From Gonocerus acuteangulatus (taxonomy: Eukaryota > Arthropoda > Insecta > Hemiptera > Coreidae), in NCBI GenBank assembly GCA_946811695.1, contig OX328125.1:110728467-110792466 (forward strand): DNA of 64,000 nt. The letters are read 5' to 3'. The translations under genes and the position numbers were made by a program. Under the pieces are notes generated by a model. That model worked only from the letters and a program-made list of their open reading frames with translations. It had not been told where the DNA came from and made no database searches. Positions 10,931 through 22,730 of this stretch are shown piece by piece. The first letter of the stretch is position 1. Each line of letters starts with the position of its first letter.

Positions 10931-12003
10931 TTTTTTATTTATTTATTTGAAATTGTACAGGTTAACAGTACAATGATCAAGTATGTACAGGCTAACAGTA
11001 CAATGATCAAGTATGTTGATATTTTATGTACAAGTTGATAAAACTGGCAAAAGTAAAATAAAATTAAAAAAATACAAAATTTGGAATAAGCCAACCATCA
11101 GAAAGATCAGGCAAGTAAATTGTCTCGGGGCCACTGTCTCTTAAGCCGCCTGGGAGGATTGTCTGGATGGGATTGGGATGATAAGGATTGACCTACGGGA
11201 TTAGGATGGTGAGACAATTTTGAGTGGAACGTTAGGAAACGGGTTTTAGCGAGGTCAAGGACAAATGGGATGTTGAGGTCATTGTGTAGGGTTTTGTTGG
11301 ATACATAGAAAGGGGCATTTACAATTTTACGGAGCACTTTTGACTGGAATGCCGGTATTCTGTTGATGTCTGATGTTTTTGCGGATCCCCAGAGTTCAAG
11401 TCCGTATGTCTATATCGGTCGAATAATTGTTTTATATATCGTAATTTTGTTCTGTGTCGATAGTTTAGATGAAGGTCCAAGGAGTCGTATAAGTAGTCCG
11501 TATCTCCTGTTCAGTTCTTGTATTTTCAGTCTCGTGTGAGGGTTCCATGTCAGTCGGCTGTCAAGGTATAATCCTAGATATCGAACCTCGCTGGATGTTG
11601 GTAGTGGAGTGTTTTTGACGTAGACTGTACGACATGATCTCCGGATTAGATTGAATGTTATCTGTTTACATTTTTCCGGGTTGATTTTTATTCTCCATCT
11701 TTCACTCCAATGTTGAATAGCGGAAAGGTGTTCCTGCAGGTTTTGGGATGCTACTGAGGGATCAGGGGAAGTTGATAGGATAGCAGTGTCATCTGTGTAG
11801 GTTGTTAGTAGGGTTTGGGGGTGTGTAGGAATATCCGCAGTGTAAATAATGAAAAGGAGAGGACCAATAATACTCCCTTGGGGGACTCCAGAATTTATGG
11901 AACAGGTCGGGGAAAAAGCTGTGCCTTGTTTGACTTGAAAGGATCTGTTTGAAAGGTAGGATTTGAGGACTAGAAAATATGTGTTTGGAATTATTGGCTT
12001 TAC
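10931..12003 (-). mobile_element. Jockey-type LINE fragment, minus strand
   Basis: A 5'-truncated copy read on the minus strand. Its 3' end has a tandem 33-bp unit around GTACTGTTA(G/A)CCTGTACA (10960-11020) and an AAATAAATAAATAAAAAAC tail. I did not find a clear target-site duplication. The 5' break near 12003 abuts dispersed repeat E. Confidence 0.75.
11107..12003 (-). pseudogene. Jockey-type reverse transcriptase fragment with catalytic motif
   Basis: On the minus strand the frames give SGVPQGSIIGPLLFIIYTAD, then TYTDDTAIL at the catalytic YxDD position, then RWRIKINPEKCKQITF, YLGLYLDSRLTWNPH, RYGLLIRLLG and FQSKVLRKIVNAPFYVSN. The last block runs to a stop at about 11107. This is the order seen in Jockey/CR1-type ORF2 from the catalytic palm to the thumb. 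One in-frame stop lies in the IIRPI*TYGLELWG segment and the frame shifts near 11880. No RNase H follows, so this lineage differs from the copies at 6895 and 31440; it is close to the LINE at 62406. Confidence 0.85.
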
Positions 12004-12004
12004 T

Positions 12005-12240
12005 TTGTACAGTATGTAATATGTTGGAAAACTTTACAATATGTTTTAAATTGCCATAATATTGCAGGAAGGAGTATATGACACGAAGGGGTTCAGTGAA
12101 CGGTTCACATTTCGGCATCCAAATACCATGTTCTTTACAGAGAACTGTTCAACAGCTGAGCGAGAATATCGCCAACTTTCTGGAGGCCACTAAATTAAAA
12201 ATACACATATCGCACTGGTATTTCTAAAGTTTAAGGAAAA
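12005..12240. repeat. Dispersed repeat E, copy 1
   Basis: Aligns with 16449-16648: shared ATGTTGGAAA, TTACAATATGTT, CCATAATATT, GAGTATA, TTCGGCAT and CAACAGCTGAG strings and a common GGCCACTAAATTA ending. The class is unknown. Confidence 0.65.
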
Positions 12241-12409
12241 TGATGACTCACAATAATATTTCTAGGTCCTTGGTGAACATAGAACTAGGAATAGCGAGAT
12301 TTTAGGAGCCACAATGCACAGGAAACTGGCAGTAGCAAATTCTATGCAATAATTACTTACTCCGTCTTCTTGAATTCCACTCATCCTAAAGGAAACCTAT
12401 CTTACAAAC

Positions 12410-12600
12410 AAAAGTCCGTCATGCAGGAGCTGCATAACTAAGCACTTTCCTCAGAATTTGGGTAGTGTAGACTGCATTCCTGAATAATATGCTTAAAATA
12501 AACTATATAAATAAAATAAAAACATGAATAGTTCTGATCTTTTACATTTGTAATGAGCAACTGTTACAATTATTAATTTTATAATTAATTTCCTTCCAGA
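12410..12600 (-). mobile_element. Family B Helentron-like 3' end fragment
   Basis: AAAAGTCCGTCATGCAGGAG followed by CTGCATAACTAAGCAC and TTTCCTCAGAATTTGGG is the minus-strand right end of family B, with the GCAG/CTGC hairpin kept. The sequence fades after the ACATGAATAGTT block, so the 5' part is missing. Confidence 0.65.
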
Positions 12601-12828
12601 GTTTTGTGAATGCGTGGAAGCACACTACTCAATAAGTACATAAAAAATTCACATTTGCGTCAATAGATCTTGATGAATAATAAAAGCCTACAATAATATC
12701 GCAGGAATAGGATAGAACTCCCCAAGTTTTAGAAGTGAGAAGACAACAACCCATACAAAGTCAATACGCTTCTCATTTACATAGCTTGTTTTACTTATTA
12801 AATTTTCGCTAAAATTAACAACTTATTA

Positions 12829-15800
12829 TTTATTTATTTTATTTTAGTTTTTTTCACCATTTGGTGACAAAACCAAGGCTTTGTTTTTAGTTCAAAATTA
12901 ATGATTGATAGAAAAGTATCCGTCTGTTGATTATGTGTGTTATTAAATGTTCTGTCTGTTGAATATTTTGTTTATTGTTAAATGTTCTGCCTGTTGATTA
13001 TGTGTGATATTAAATGTTCTGTCTGTTGATTATTTTGTTTATTGTTAAATGTTCTGTCTGTTGATTATGTGTGTTATTAAATGTTCTGTCTGTTGAATAT
13101 TTTGTGTATTGTTAAATGTTCTGCCTGTTGATTATGTGTGTTATTAAATGTTCTGCCTGTTGATTATGTGTGTTATTAAATGTTCTGTCTGTTGAATATT
13201 TTTTGTATTGTTAAATGTTCTGCCTGTTGATTATTTGTGTTATTAAATGATCTGTCTGTTGAATATTTTGTGTATTGTTAAATGTTCTGCCTGTTGATTA
13301 TGTGTGTTATTAAATGTTCTGTCTGTTGACTATGTGTGTTATTAAATGTTCTGTCTGTTGATTATGTGTGTTATTAAATGTTCTGTCTGTTGATTATGTG
13401 TGTTATTAAATGTTCTGTCTGTTGATTATGTGTGTTATTAAATGTTCTGTCTGTTGATTATGTGTGTTATCAAATGTTCTGTCTGTTGAATATTTGTGTT
13501 ATTAAATGTTCTGTCTGTTGAATATTTTGTGAATTGTTAAATGTTCTGCCTGTTGATTATGTGTGTTATTAAATGTTCTGTCTGTTGAATATTTTGTGTA
13601 TTGTTAAATGTTCTGCCTGTTGATTATTTGTGTTATTAAATGATCTGTCTGTTGAATATTTTGTGTATTGTTAAATGTTCTGCCTGTTGATTATGTGTGT
13701 TATTAAATGTTCTGTCTGTTGATTATGTGTGTTAATAAATGTTCTGTCTGTTGAATATTTGTGTTATTAAATGTTCTGTCTGTTGAATATTTTGTGAATT
13801 GTTAAATGTTCTGCCTGTTGATTATGTGTGTTATTAAATGTTCTGTCTGTTGAATATTTTGTGTATTGTTAAATGTTCTGCCTGTTGATTATGTGTGTTA
13901 TTAAATGTTCTGTCTGTTGAATATTTTGTGTATTGTTAAATGTTCTGCCTGTTGATTATGTGTGTTATTAAATGTTCTGTCTGTTGATTATGTGTGTTAT
14001 TAAATGTTCTGTCTGTTGAATATTTGTGTTATTAAATGTTCTGTCTGATGAATATTTTGTGAATTGTTAAATGCTCTGCCTGTTGATTATGTGTGTTATT
14101 AAATGTTCTGTCTGTTGAATATTTTGTGTATTGTTAAATGTTCTGCCTGTTGATTATTTGTGTTATTAAATGATCTGTCTGTTGAATATTTTGTGTATTG
14201 TTAAATGTTCTGCCTGTTGATTATGTGTGTTATTAAATGTTCTGTCTGTTGATTATGTGTGTTATTAAATGTTCTGTCTGTTGAATATTTGTGTTATTAA
14301 ATGTTCTGTCTGTTGAATATTTTGTGAATTGTTAAATGTTCTGCCTGTTGATTATGTGTGTTATTAAATGTTCTGTCTGTTGAATATTTTGTGTATTGTT
14401 AAATGTTCTGCCTGTTGATTATGTGTGTTATTAAATGTTCTGTCTGTTGAATATTTTGTGTATTGTTAAATGTTCTGCCTGTTGATTATGTGTGTTATTA
14501 AATGTTCTGTCTGTTGAATATTTGTGTTATTAAATGTTCTGTCTGTTGAATATTTTGTGAATTGTTAAATGCTCTGCCTGTTGATTATGTGTGTTATTAA
14601 ATGTTCTGTCTGTTGAATATTTTGTGAATTGTTAAATGTTCTGCCTGTTGATTATGTGTGTTATTAAATGTTCTGTCTGTTGAATATTTTGTGTATTGTT
14701 AAATGTTCTGCCTGTTGATTATGTGTGTTATTAAATGTTCTGTCTGTTGACTATGTGTGTTATTAAATGTTCTGTCTGTTGATTATGTGTGTTATTAAAT
14801 GTTCTGTCTGTTGATTATGTGTGTTATTAAATGTTCTGTCTGTTGAATATTTGTGTTATTAAATGTTCTGTCTGTTGAATATTTTGTGAATTGTTAAATG
14901 CTCTGCCTGTTGATTATGTGTGTTATTAAATGTTCTGTCTGTTGAATATTTTGTGTATTGTTAAATGTTCTGCCTGTTGATTATTTGTGTTATTAAATGA
15001 TCTGTCTGTTGAATATTTTGTGTATTGTTAAATGTTCTGCCTGTTGATTATGTGTGTTATTAAATGTTCTGTCTGTTGATTATGTGTGTTATTAAATGTT
15101 CTGTCTGTTGAATATTTGTGTTATTAAATGTTCTGTCTGTTGAATATTTTGTGAATTGTTAAATGTTCTGCCTGTTGATTATGTGTGTTATTAAATGTTC
15201 TGTCTGTTGAATATTTTGTGTATTGTTAAATGTTCTGCCTGTTGATTATGTGTGTTATTAAATGTTCTGTCTGTTGAATATTTTGTGTATTGTTAAATGT
15301 TCTGCCTGTTGATTATGTGTGTTATTAAATGATCTGTCTGTTGAATATTTTGTGTATTGTTAAATGTTCTGCCTGTTGATTATGTGTGTTATTAAATGTT
15401 CTGTCTGTTGAATATTTTGTGTATTGTTAAATGTTCTGCCTGTTGATTATGTGTGTTATTAAATGTTCTGTCTGTTGAATATTTTGTGTATTGTTAAATG
15501 TTCTGCCTGTTGATTATGTGTGTTATTAAATGATCTGTCTGTTGAATATTTTGTGTATTGTTAAATGTTCTGCCTGTTGATTATGTGTGTTATTAAATGT
15601 TCTGTCTGTTGAATATTTTGTGTATTGTTAAATGTTCTGCCTGTTGATTATGTGTGTTATTTAATGTTCTGTCTGTTGAATATTTTGTGTATTGTTAAAT
15701 GTTCTGCCTGTTGATTATGTGTGTTATTTAATGTTCTGTCTGTTGACTATTTTGTGTATTGTTAAGTGTTCTGTCTGTTTTGTTACATTAATCCAACAAA

Positions 15801-15873
15801 AAGAGAATATATTTTTGTTGGATTATTTCTAAAAAAAAATCCAATTCACCAAATGGCTTTTGTTATTTTTACT
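12829..15873 (-). mobile_element. Retroposon-like unit carrying a 2.9-kb minisatellite
   Basis: The 14-bp direct repeat TTAACAACTTATTA lies at 12815-12828 and 15874-15887, immediately outside the unit. Read on the minus strand, the unit ends with ACTAAAATAAAATAAATAAA, like a retroposon tail next to the duplication. Its 5' part has CCATTTGGTGAATTGG and a 13-bp-stem hairpin (AATCCAACAAAAA and complement, about 15791-15827). CACCATTTGGTGA recurs at the other end. No protein frame is present. The direct repeats are seen; the retroposon reading is inference. Confidence 0.6.
12905..15775. repeat. Minisatellite, 32-35-bp units, about 87 copies
   Basis: Units are variants of TGTTCTG(T/C)CTGTTGA followed by TTATGTGTGTTATTAAA (32 bp) or ATATTTTGTGTATTGTTAAA (35 bp). 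Blocks of several units recur in the same order, for example the series starting near 13487, 13757, 14018 and 14281, which indicates a higher-order repeat and unequal exchange or copying of multi-unit segments. Confidence 0.95.
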
Positions 15874-15887
15874 TTAACAACTTATTA

Positions 15888-16190
15888 AACAATAGGACAA
15901 ACAAACACATGAAACAATTGTCCTACAAAGATATAATTGTTGACATTACTTTGCCTTGTATTATATTTAAGAATATCTAGACTGGTTAAGGTCGAGAGAG
16001 ACTGCTTGGCGCCCAACTAGAGGTACGAGATAAGATCTCTTTGTACGACAAGGCCTTCTTGATCTTCATCGCTATTCCCTGATCCACTTTACCAAAACCA
16101 TCCTCTCTATATTCAGAAGCTATCATCAATTTATTTATATCATTAAAGGAATACTTTTAAAGAGCAAGGCCCATTTATACATAATAATAT
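15888..16190. other. No recognisable feature
   Basis: Short unassigned stretch; no open frame above background and no repeat shared elsewhere in the window. Confidence 0.4.
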
Positions 16191-16452
16191 ATTGCACTAA
16201 TATTTCTAAAGTGACAAAACTCTAAAATTGGTGTTTTTCAGTTCTGACTATGAATGACATGGTAAATATCTCTTTATCAACCATCAAAACTGTATGTACC
16301 TAGCTTCAGAGCTTCTACACCAGAGGGAACTTGAGTCACTCTTCCTGCCTTAATGCTATTCCTCCTACATAGGCAAGAGTGACACATTTACGTTTGATTT
16401 TCTTTTTCTTTTTTTTTTAGTTTTGTCACTTTAAAAATACTATTGTGATATG
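16191..16452. mobile_element. Probable MITE with about 30-bp inverted ends
   Basis: AATATTTCTAAAGTGACAAA at about 16200 and TTTGTCACTTTAAAAATACT at about 16425 are inverted copies, flanked by TTGCAC and GTGATA variants. The span is about 260 bp. A piece of the same end (GGTATTTCTAAAG) is seen near 12220. The target duplication is unclear. Confidence 0.5.
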
Positions 16453-16648
16453 TAAAAAATGTTGGAAAGCCTTACAATATGTTGTAAAATTCCATAATAT
16501 TCAATAATACCGCTAGAAAGAGTATAAGACCCTAATGGGTTTCGTGAACAGTTCACAATTCGGCATGCAAATATTACATCTTTACAGAGCTGATCAACAG
16601 CTGAGGGCGAACTTCCTCGAAGCCACTAAATTACAAATACACAAATGA
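16449..16648. repeat. Dispersed repeat E, copy 2
   Basis: Second copy of the segment at 12005-12240. It has the same order of motifs and small indels, and it continues into the degenerate array to the right. Confidence 0.65.
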
Positions 16649-16649
16649 T

Positions 16650-17010
16650 CATGTACAAAAAATAAATTCCGTAATACATATGTTGGCAAATTGTGTATCA
16701 TACTGGCATATTACGTAGTACGTCGAAAACTTCCCCAATATGTTGGCAACTTACATACTATATAGCTAATGACATAATTTGTAATATAATTACAGAAAAT
16801 GTAGGCAAATAACATAATTAGTGAGTAAATTAGATTCTATGTAGGAAATTTTATAATATTTGTAATATAATTACATAGCATGTTGGCAAATTACAGAATA
16901 TTTTGGCGTATTACATACTATCTAGAAAATTTTATAATATTTAATATAATTACATAATATGTCTGCAAATTACATAATGGTAAATTAAAGAATACGTTGG
17001 AAAATGACAT
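16650..17010. repeat. Degenerate short-unit array
   Basis: Many imperfect copies of ATGTTGGCAAATTACATAATA and a variant with TTTATAATATTTGTAATATAA recur every 30-60 bp. The order is irregular. It may be an extension of repeat E. Confidence 0.55.
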
Positions 17011-17620
17011 AATACATACGTCTAAGTGGGGTTTACGTTAAACTCCCAGGCGAGAACACTTTAATTTTGTGCCCATAGAGCAAACACAAAGGTGTAACAT
17101 AATCGGACACACGGTTGGAGATAATTCTGAGGAAAACTGATCAAGAACGGCTAGTATTAATGTACAATATAGCTAGTTTTATTTACTTCCTTTGTGACAT
17201 TTTTATGATAAAAATGCTTTCCCTTAAAAGGAAATAAGATGGAGGAATGTTTTTTTTTAGAAAACATTTATTAATAAAACGTTTTCCGCATATGCAAAGA
17301 ATAACTTATTCCGTTATTGAAGACGTTTTAGTGTTGATTTCGATCAACAGAGGAAGGCAGTTAGCCTTTGATAAACGGTTATTCGACCGACGCGGATTTC
17401 ACCGGTTTCTGTTTAAAAATTTGCTGAATGCCTAAGAATGCACCTACATTGGTCCCGATCCGATAGCCACCGACTGTCGGAAGAAAAACAGACAAATGCA
17501 GCACAATGGTGGACCCTACTCGACCCAATCCGATGACCACCGATTCTAGTTGTTTTTTCCAAACCGATTTCCAATGACCTAAGAAAAATGGCGCCAAACG
17601 ACATATTCTGGTTCAAAAAG
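17011..17620. other. No recognisable gene
   Basis: Contains two similar phrases (GATCCGATAGCCACCGA near 17458 and CAATCCGATGACCACCGA near 17525), a local duplication of about 65 bp. Overlapping short frames in this part do not resemble known proteins. Confidence 0.4.
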
Positions 17621-18652
17621 GTCTACAGTAGGGTGGCCCTTAGCTATAGGGATTTTTTTGAAAGTCAAAATGTTGCTGCTCCCACCCCCTGATTCTGTTC
17701 CAATCAACAAAAAAACTAGCTTTGCAAAATTTCAGGGCAATTGGAAAACTGCTAGGCGACCCGCAAACGATTAAATCCGTTAAAAAGGGATATACTGTTC
17801 TATCTCAATAACGTCGTAAAAAAAATTACGTAGTTACATCAAAACGACCCCAGAAATTGTTTAAAATCATTATGAATCAAATACCTCAAAAGTCGATTCT
17901 AAAAATGTTTGGAATAACATAGGGTGGTCCTTAGCTATAAGTATTTTTTTTTAAGTCAAAATTTTGCTGCTTTCCAATTAACAAAAAAACTAGCTCTGCA
18001 AAATTTTAGCGTAATCGGACAACTGCTAAGCGACCCTCAAACGCTTTGAAAATTAAACATAGTATACGCAACGATTAATTCCATTAAAAAGGGATTATTC
18101 TCTATCTCAATCCGTTTCTTATTGCAATTTATGTAGATACATCCAGGCTACCCAAGAAATTGTTTAAAATCATTCTGGATCATATATCTCAAAATTTCAT
18201 TCTAAAAATTGCAGGGATAACATGAAAAAATATTATGTTTTTAATAATGCATATAACTTGTATAATACAACTGCATTTTTATTTAAAACCAAAATTTCTA
18301 CTGAAACAAGGCATAATGTGAACAATAAAAATAAAACAAATATTGAATATTATGTTTTTCTAAGGGAGGATTTAGTAGCAGTTAGTTATCTTTTTCGGTC
18401 CCTGGCAATGATCTGCAAAACAATATGAAAAAATCGATTTTTGTGAAGGCAGAAAAATCATTTTGCTGGAGAACGTACCACAATAGTTGATTTTAGCGCG
18501 GTTCCTCCCTCCCCCATAGGGAGGAACCCCGCTTATAAGGTTGATACAATGAAACAATCCGGAAGTGCCGACTAGAAAATTTTGCGTTTCAGAACCCCTA
18601 GAGACCGAAAATGATGGTGGTTCAAATTTGTATATATATATATATATGTATA

Positions 18653-18697
<45 letters not shown>

Positions 18698-19895
18698 CTG
18701 TTCGCTCTCTAGCTCGAAGACGAATGGTCCGATTTTGATGAAATTTGGTACAAAAATCCGTCGTCCAATTTGAAAGGTCAAGTTCGTTAACCAGCGAAAT
18801 CCGCCTACCGGAAGATGGCGTTTGGAGCGAAATTCGCGCAAAAAAAATCGTAACGCTTACGTTTTTGAGTTCATAAGCTTCTAAGTACTCGTTTTATATG
18901 ATTCCTGGGCTAGGAAAACGAATGAAACCATTTTCAAGGCGATAGCTTTAACCGTTTTTGAGAAAATTGGAAAAATATTTTTTGAATACCGTTTTTGGTT
19001 TGGGTACTTAGAATCATGGGATTCAGTTGAAACTTTATCTGCATGTTCTACTTTCATTAAAACTAATATGTTGAAAGTTTTGTTACGTTTGGAGTTAAGG
19101 AAGGGTTAGAATAAAATATTTTATGAACAGACATGAAAAGTTTTGGGAAGTTCGTATACTTTCATTAATATCTCGAACACGGTTGGGAAATCGTGGTAAG
19201 TGGATAGAAACTATTTGAAAGCTTACTAAATTCTCTACAAAAAAGATTCTAAAACTATTTTTGATTAGGTTATGTCAATCGGAGAAATAAGTGCTTAAAA
19301 CTTCAAATACGTTTGTTTTGTTCTTATGAACGGGTTTTTGTCGTTCTTGTTGTAATTTTTGTCTCTTTCCCTTCGTTTTTTATTGCTTTTTAGTTTTGTA
19401 ATTTCTTATGTTGCGAAAATTTTGTGTGTAAAACAGGATATGAAAAATGAGGCCAATTTTCTGTTGCTAGAAATAATATAAATTTTGGGAACTTTCTTTA
19501 ATATCTCGAAAACTGTTGAGAATTTTGGTAAACGGAAGAATACCATTAGAAAGCTTATTAAATGCTCTACATAAAAGGTTCTAATGAAAGTTTTGATTAG
19601 GCGATGTCAATCGGAGAAATAAGAGCTTAAAGCTTTAAAGTAATTGATTTCGCTTATTCAAAGTGTTCTTTTCGCCTGTATTTTATTCCTTGTTATTTTT
19701 TAATTGCTTATAGTTGGATAATGTATTCGAAAATAAAACAGGTTAAGTAAAATAACAAAAACAATTTATTGTTAGAAATATAGATTTCCAAGATTCCAAG
19801 ACCTTGCAACTAGCGGGACGGTTTCTTGTGTTGCCGACCCTTCCAGGTCAGATTGTAAATCCTACCTTTCAAGACTGGTGGAACCAAAATATAAC

Positions 19896-20047
19896 TGTCA
19901 GGGTTCGGTCACTGCTACATAATAAAACTACATTTTATCGTAAAAATGGTTTTATTGTGCCGACGTTTCGGCTTGAACTTCAAGCCTTCATCAGGGCTGT
20001 AAATACAAGTAGGACATATTTAACACTAATATATGCACATATCTATG

Positions 20048-20087
<40 letters not shown>

Positions 20088-20222
20088 CATATATAATATA
20101 TATATATTTATATATATGCATATACACATACACATATACACGCACACATATGTACATATATATGCCCACATACCTACACATATGGGGTATGTATTATTAA
20201 GTAGCAGTGACCTAACCCGGAC
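19896..20222. mobile_element. MITE nested in family A, hammerhead-bearing, copy 1
   Basis: GTCAGGGTTCGGTCACTGCT and AGCAGTGACCTAACCCGGAC are inverted ends of about 28 bp. The interior has a (TA)n tract, an ACATACACATATACACG stretch and, on the minus strand, a hammerhead-like core. The same insertion is present in the A copy at 51146 (52618-52958), so it is an ancestral part of that subfamily. Confidence 0.6.
19959..19997 (-). ncRNA. Hammerhead-ribozyme-like motif
   Basis: Minus strand, 5' to 3': GCC (helix I), CTGATGA, one extra A, a 7-bp stem GGCTTGA/TCAAGCC with a 3-nt loop (helix II), GAA, the self-complementary ACGT (helix III half), C at the cleavage position, then GGC pairing with the first GCC. 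This matches the type I hammerhead core in which helix III is tiny and forms between two copies, as known from Penelope-like elements and retrozymes. The extra A between the core and helix II is a departure from the strict consensus. Confidence 0.4.
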
Positions 20223-20364
20223 AATCCCTACCTTGCATCATCAACGGTCAACGATCTCCTCTCAACAAAATAATAACTGCTTCTATTTTAATCTTTCGAA
20301 ATTAGACTAGGGATAAGAACGGAACCGCGCTAAGATGAGGCAGTTCCTGCGAGTCGGACTTTTT

Positions 20365-20720
20365 TTTTCTTTGTCAGCATTGTCTGCTTCCAACATAACC
20401 TGGGCTATATTTGCCTTAAGCGATGTTGGAACGTTGTTATCAAATAAGGATGGAGCATAGGTTTAGGGAACTAAGTACCAGAGATGATTGGAAAAATTGT
20501 TTGCAGCAGCCTTACTAATTTCTGGATCAATATTCTGATAATATATCAGTTGATGCATGAATAGAAAGTCATGATATGGTGCTTTAATTGGGTCTGATGA
20601 TAGTAACCAGGCTCGAACGTACACCCGCGCAGGAAAAATACGTCCTTCTTAAAGAATTTTTCTCGCTATGAGATAACTGAAATTGATTCTGAAACAAGTA
20701 CATTTTGAATGCATAAATCA
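20365..20720. other. Interior of the long-inverted-repeat element, no gene
   Basis: Unassigned sequence between the family A insertion and the 67-bp satellite. No open frame of interest. Confidence 0.4.
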
Positions 20721-22730
20721 CCTTTGCCATCCACCTAGCATGACTTACAGCTCCTGGTACACGAAACAATACTCCTTTCTTCCCGTGCCTTTGCCATCCA
20801 CCTAGCATGACTTACAGCTCCTGGTACACGAAACGATACTCCTTTCTTCCCGTGCCTTTGCCATCCACCTAGCATGACTTACAGCTCCTGGTACACGAAA
20901 CGATACTCCTTTCTTCCCGTGCCTTTGCCATCCACCTAGCATGACTTACAGCTCCTGGTACACGAAACGATACTCCTTTCTTCCCGTGCCTTTGCCATCC
21001 ACCTAGCATGACTTACAGCTCCTGGTACAAGAAACGATACTCCTTTCTTCCCGTGCCTTTGCCATCCACCTAGCATGACTTACAGCTCCTGGTACAAGAA
21101 ACGATACTCCTTTCTTCCCGTGCCTTTGCCATCCACCTAGCATGACTTACAGCTCCTGGTACAAGAAACGATACTCCTTTCTTCCCGTGCCTTTGCCATC
21201 CACCTAGCATGACTTACAGCTCCTGGTACAAGAAACGATACTCCTTTCTTCCCGTGCCTTTGCCATCCACCTAGCATGACTTACAGCTCCTGGTACAAGA
21301 AACGACACTCCTTTCTTCCCGTGCCTTTGCCATCCACCTAGCATGACTTACAGCTCCTGGTACAAGAAACGATACTCCTTTCTTCCCGTGCCTTTGCCAT
21401 CCACCTAGCATGACTTACAGCTCCTGGTACAAGAAACGATACTCCTTTCTTCCCGTGCCTTTGCCATCCACCTAGCATGACTTACAGCTCCTGGTACAAG
21501 AAACGATACTCCTTTCTTCCCGTGCCTTTGCCATCCACCTAGCATGACATACAGCTCCTGGTACAAGAAACGATACTCCTTTCTTCCCGTGCCTTTGCCA
21601 TCCACCTAGCATGACTTACAGCTCCTGGTACAAGAAACGATACTCCTTTCTTCCCGTGCCTTTGCCATCCACCTAGCATGACTTACAGCTCCAGGTACAA
21701 GAAACGATACTCCTTTCTTCCCGTGCCTTTGCCATCCACCTAGCATGACTTACAGCTCCTGGTACACAAAACGATACTCCTTTCTTCCCGTGCCTTTGCC
21801 ATCCACCTAGCATGACTTACAGCTCCTGGTACTAGCAACGATACTCCTTTCTTCCCGTGCCTTTGCCATCCACCTAGCATGACTTACAGCTCCTGGTACA
21901 AGAAACGATACTCCTTTCTTCCCGTGCCTTTGCCATCCACCTAGCATGACTTACAGCTCCTGGTACACGAAACGATACTCCTTTCTTCCCGTGCCTTTGC
22001 CATCCACCTAGCATGACTTACAGCTCCTGGTACACGAAACGATACTCCTTTCTTCCCGTGCCTTTGCCATCCACCTAGCATGACTTACAGCTCCTGGTAC
22101 AAGAAACGATACTCCTTTCTTCCCGTGCCTTTGCCATCCACCTAGCATGACTTACAGCTCCTGGTACAAGAAACGATACTCCTTTCTTCCCGTGCCTTTG
22201 CCATCCACCTAGCATGACTTACAGCTCCTGGTACAAGAAACGATACTCCTTTCTTCCTGTGCCTTTGCCATCCACCTAGCATGACTTACAGCTCCTGGTA
22301 CAAGATACGATACTCCTTTCTTCCCGTGCCTTTGCCATCCACCTAGTATGACTTACAGCTCCTGGTACAAGAAACGATACTCCTTTCTTCCCGTGCCTTT
22401 GCCATCCACCTAGTATGACTTACAGCTCCTGGTACAAGATACGATACTCCTTTCTTCCCGTGCCTTTGCCATCCACCTAGTATGACTTACAGCTCCTGGT
22501 ACAAGAAATGATACTCCTTTCTTCCCGTGCCTTTGCCATCCACCTAGCATGACTTAAAGCTCCTGGTACAAGAAACGATACTCCTTTCTTCCCGTGCCTT
22601 TGCCATCCACCTAGCATGACTTACAGCTCCTGGTACAAGAAACGATACTCCTTTCTTCCCGTGCCTTTGCCATCCACCGAGCATGACTTACAGCTCCTGG
22701 TACAAGAAACGATACTCCTTTCTTCCCGTG
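20721..22730. repeat. Satellite, 67-bp unit, 30 copies
   Basis: The unit begins CCTTTGCCATCCACCTAGCA and ends TACTCCTTTCTTCCCGTG. The span divided by 67 gives 30 copies with almost no length change. Variation is mostly single bases: CACG versus CAAG after TGGTA, AGCATG versus AGTATG. The CACG form is concentrated at the left edge and in a block near 21950-22040. GC content is higher than in the surroundings. The short open frames here change phase each unit (67 is not a multiple of 3). Confidence 0.95.

Larger units (their letters stand above)
18491..20364 (+). mobile_element. Helentron-like element, family A, complete
   Basis: Left end TTTTAGCGCGGTTCC with the inverted arm GGGAGGAACCCCGC 20 bp on; right end GGAACCGCGCTAA as a subterminal inverted copy, then GCAGTTCCTGC hairpin and GAGTCGGACTTTT. 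Inside: (TA)n at 18630-18693, a GATTTTGATGAAATTTGG phrase, the 36-bp-like GTTCGTTAACCAGCGAAATC segment, two tandem ATATCTCGAA..GTCAATCGGAG blocks, and a nested MITE at 19896-20222. Nearly the same structure as 51146-53100. Non-autonomous. Confidence 0.65.

Noticed and set aside
12905..15775. CRISPR-like array
   Set aside because: Units abut each other with no unique spacers, and the context is eukaryotic. The same applies to the 34-, 35-, 36-, 48- and 67-bp arrays.
20030..20180. Coding frame of 168 codons rich in Y, I and H (19804-20310)
   Set aside because: It reads through a MITE, its inverted ends and a (TA)n tract; the same frame recurs in the family A copy at 51146.
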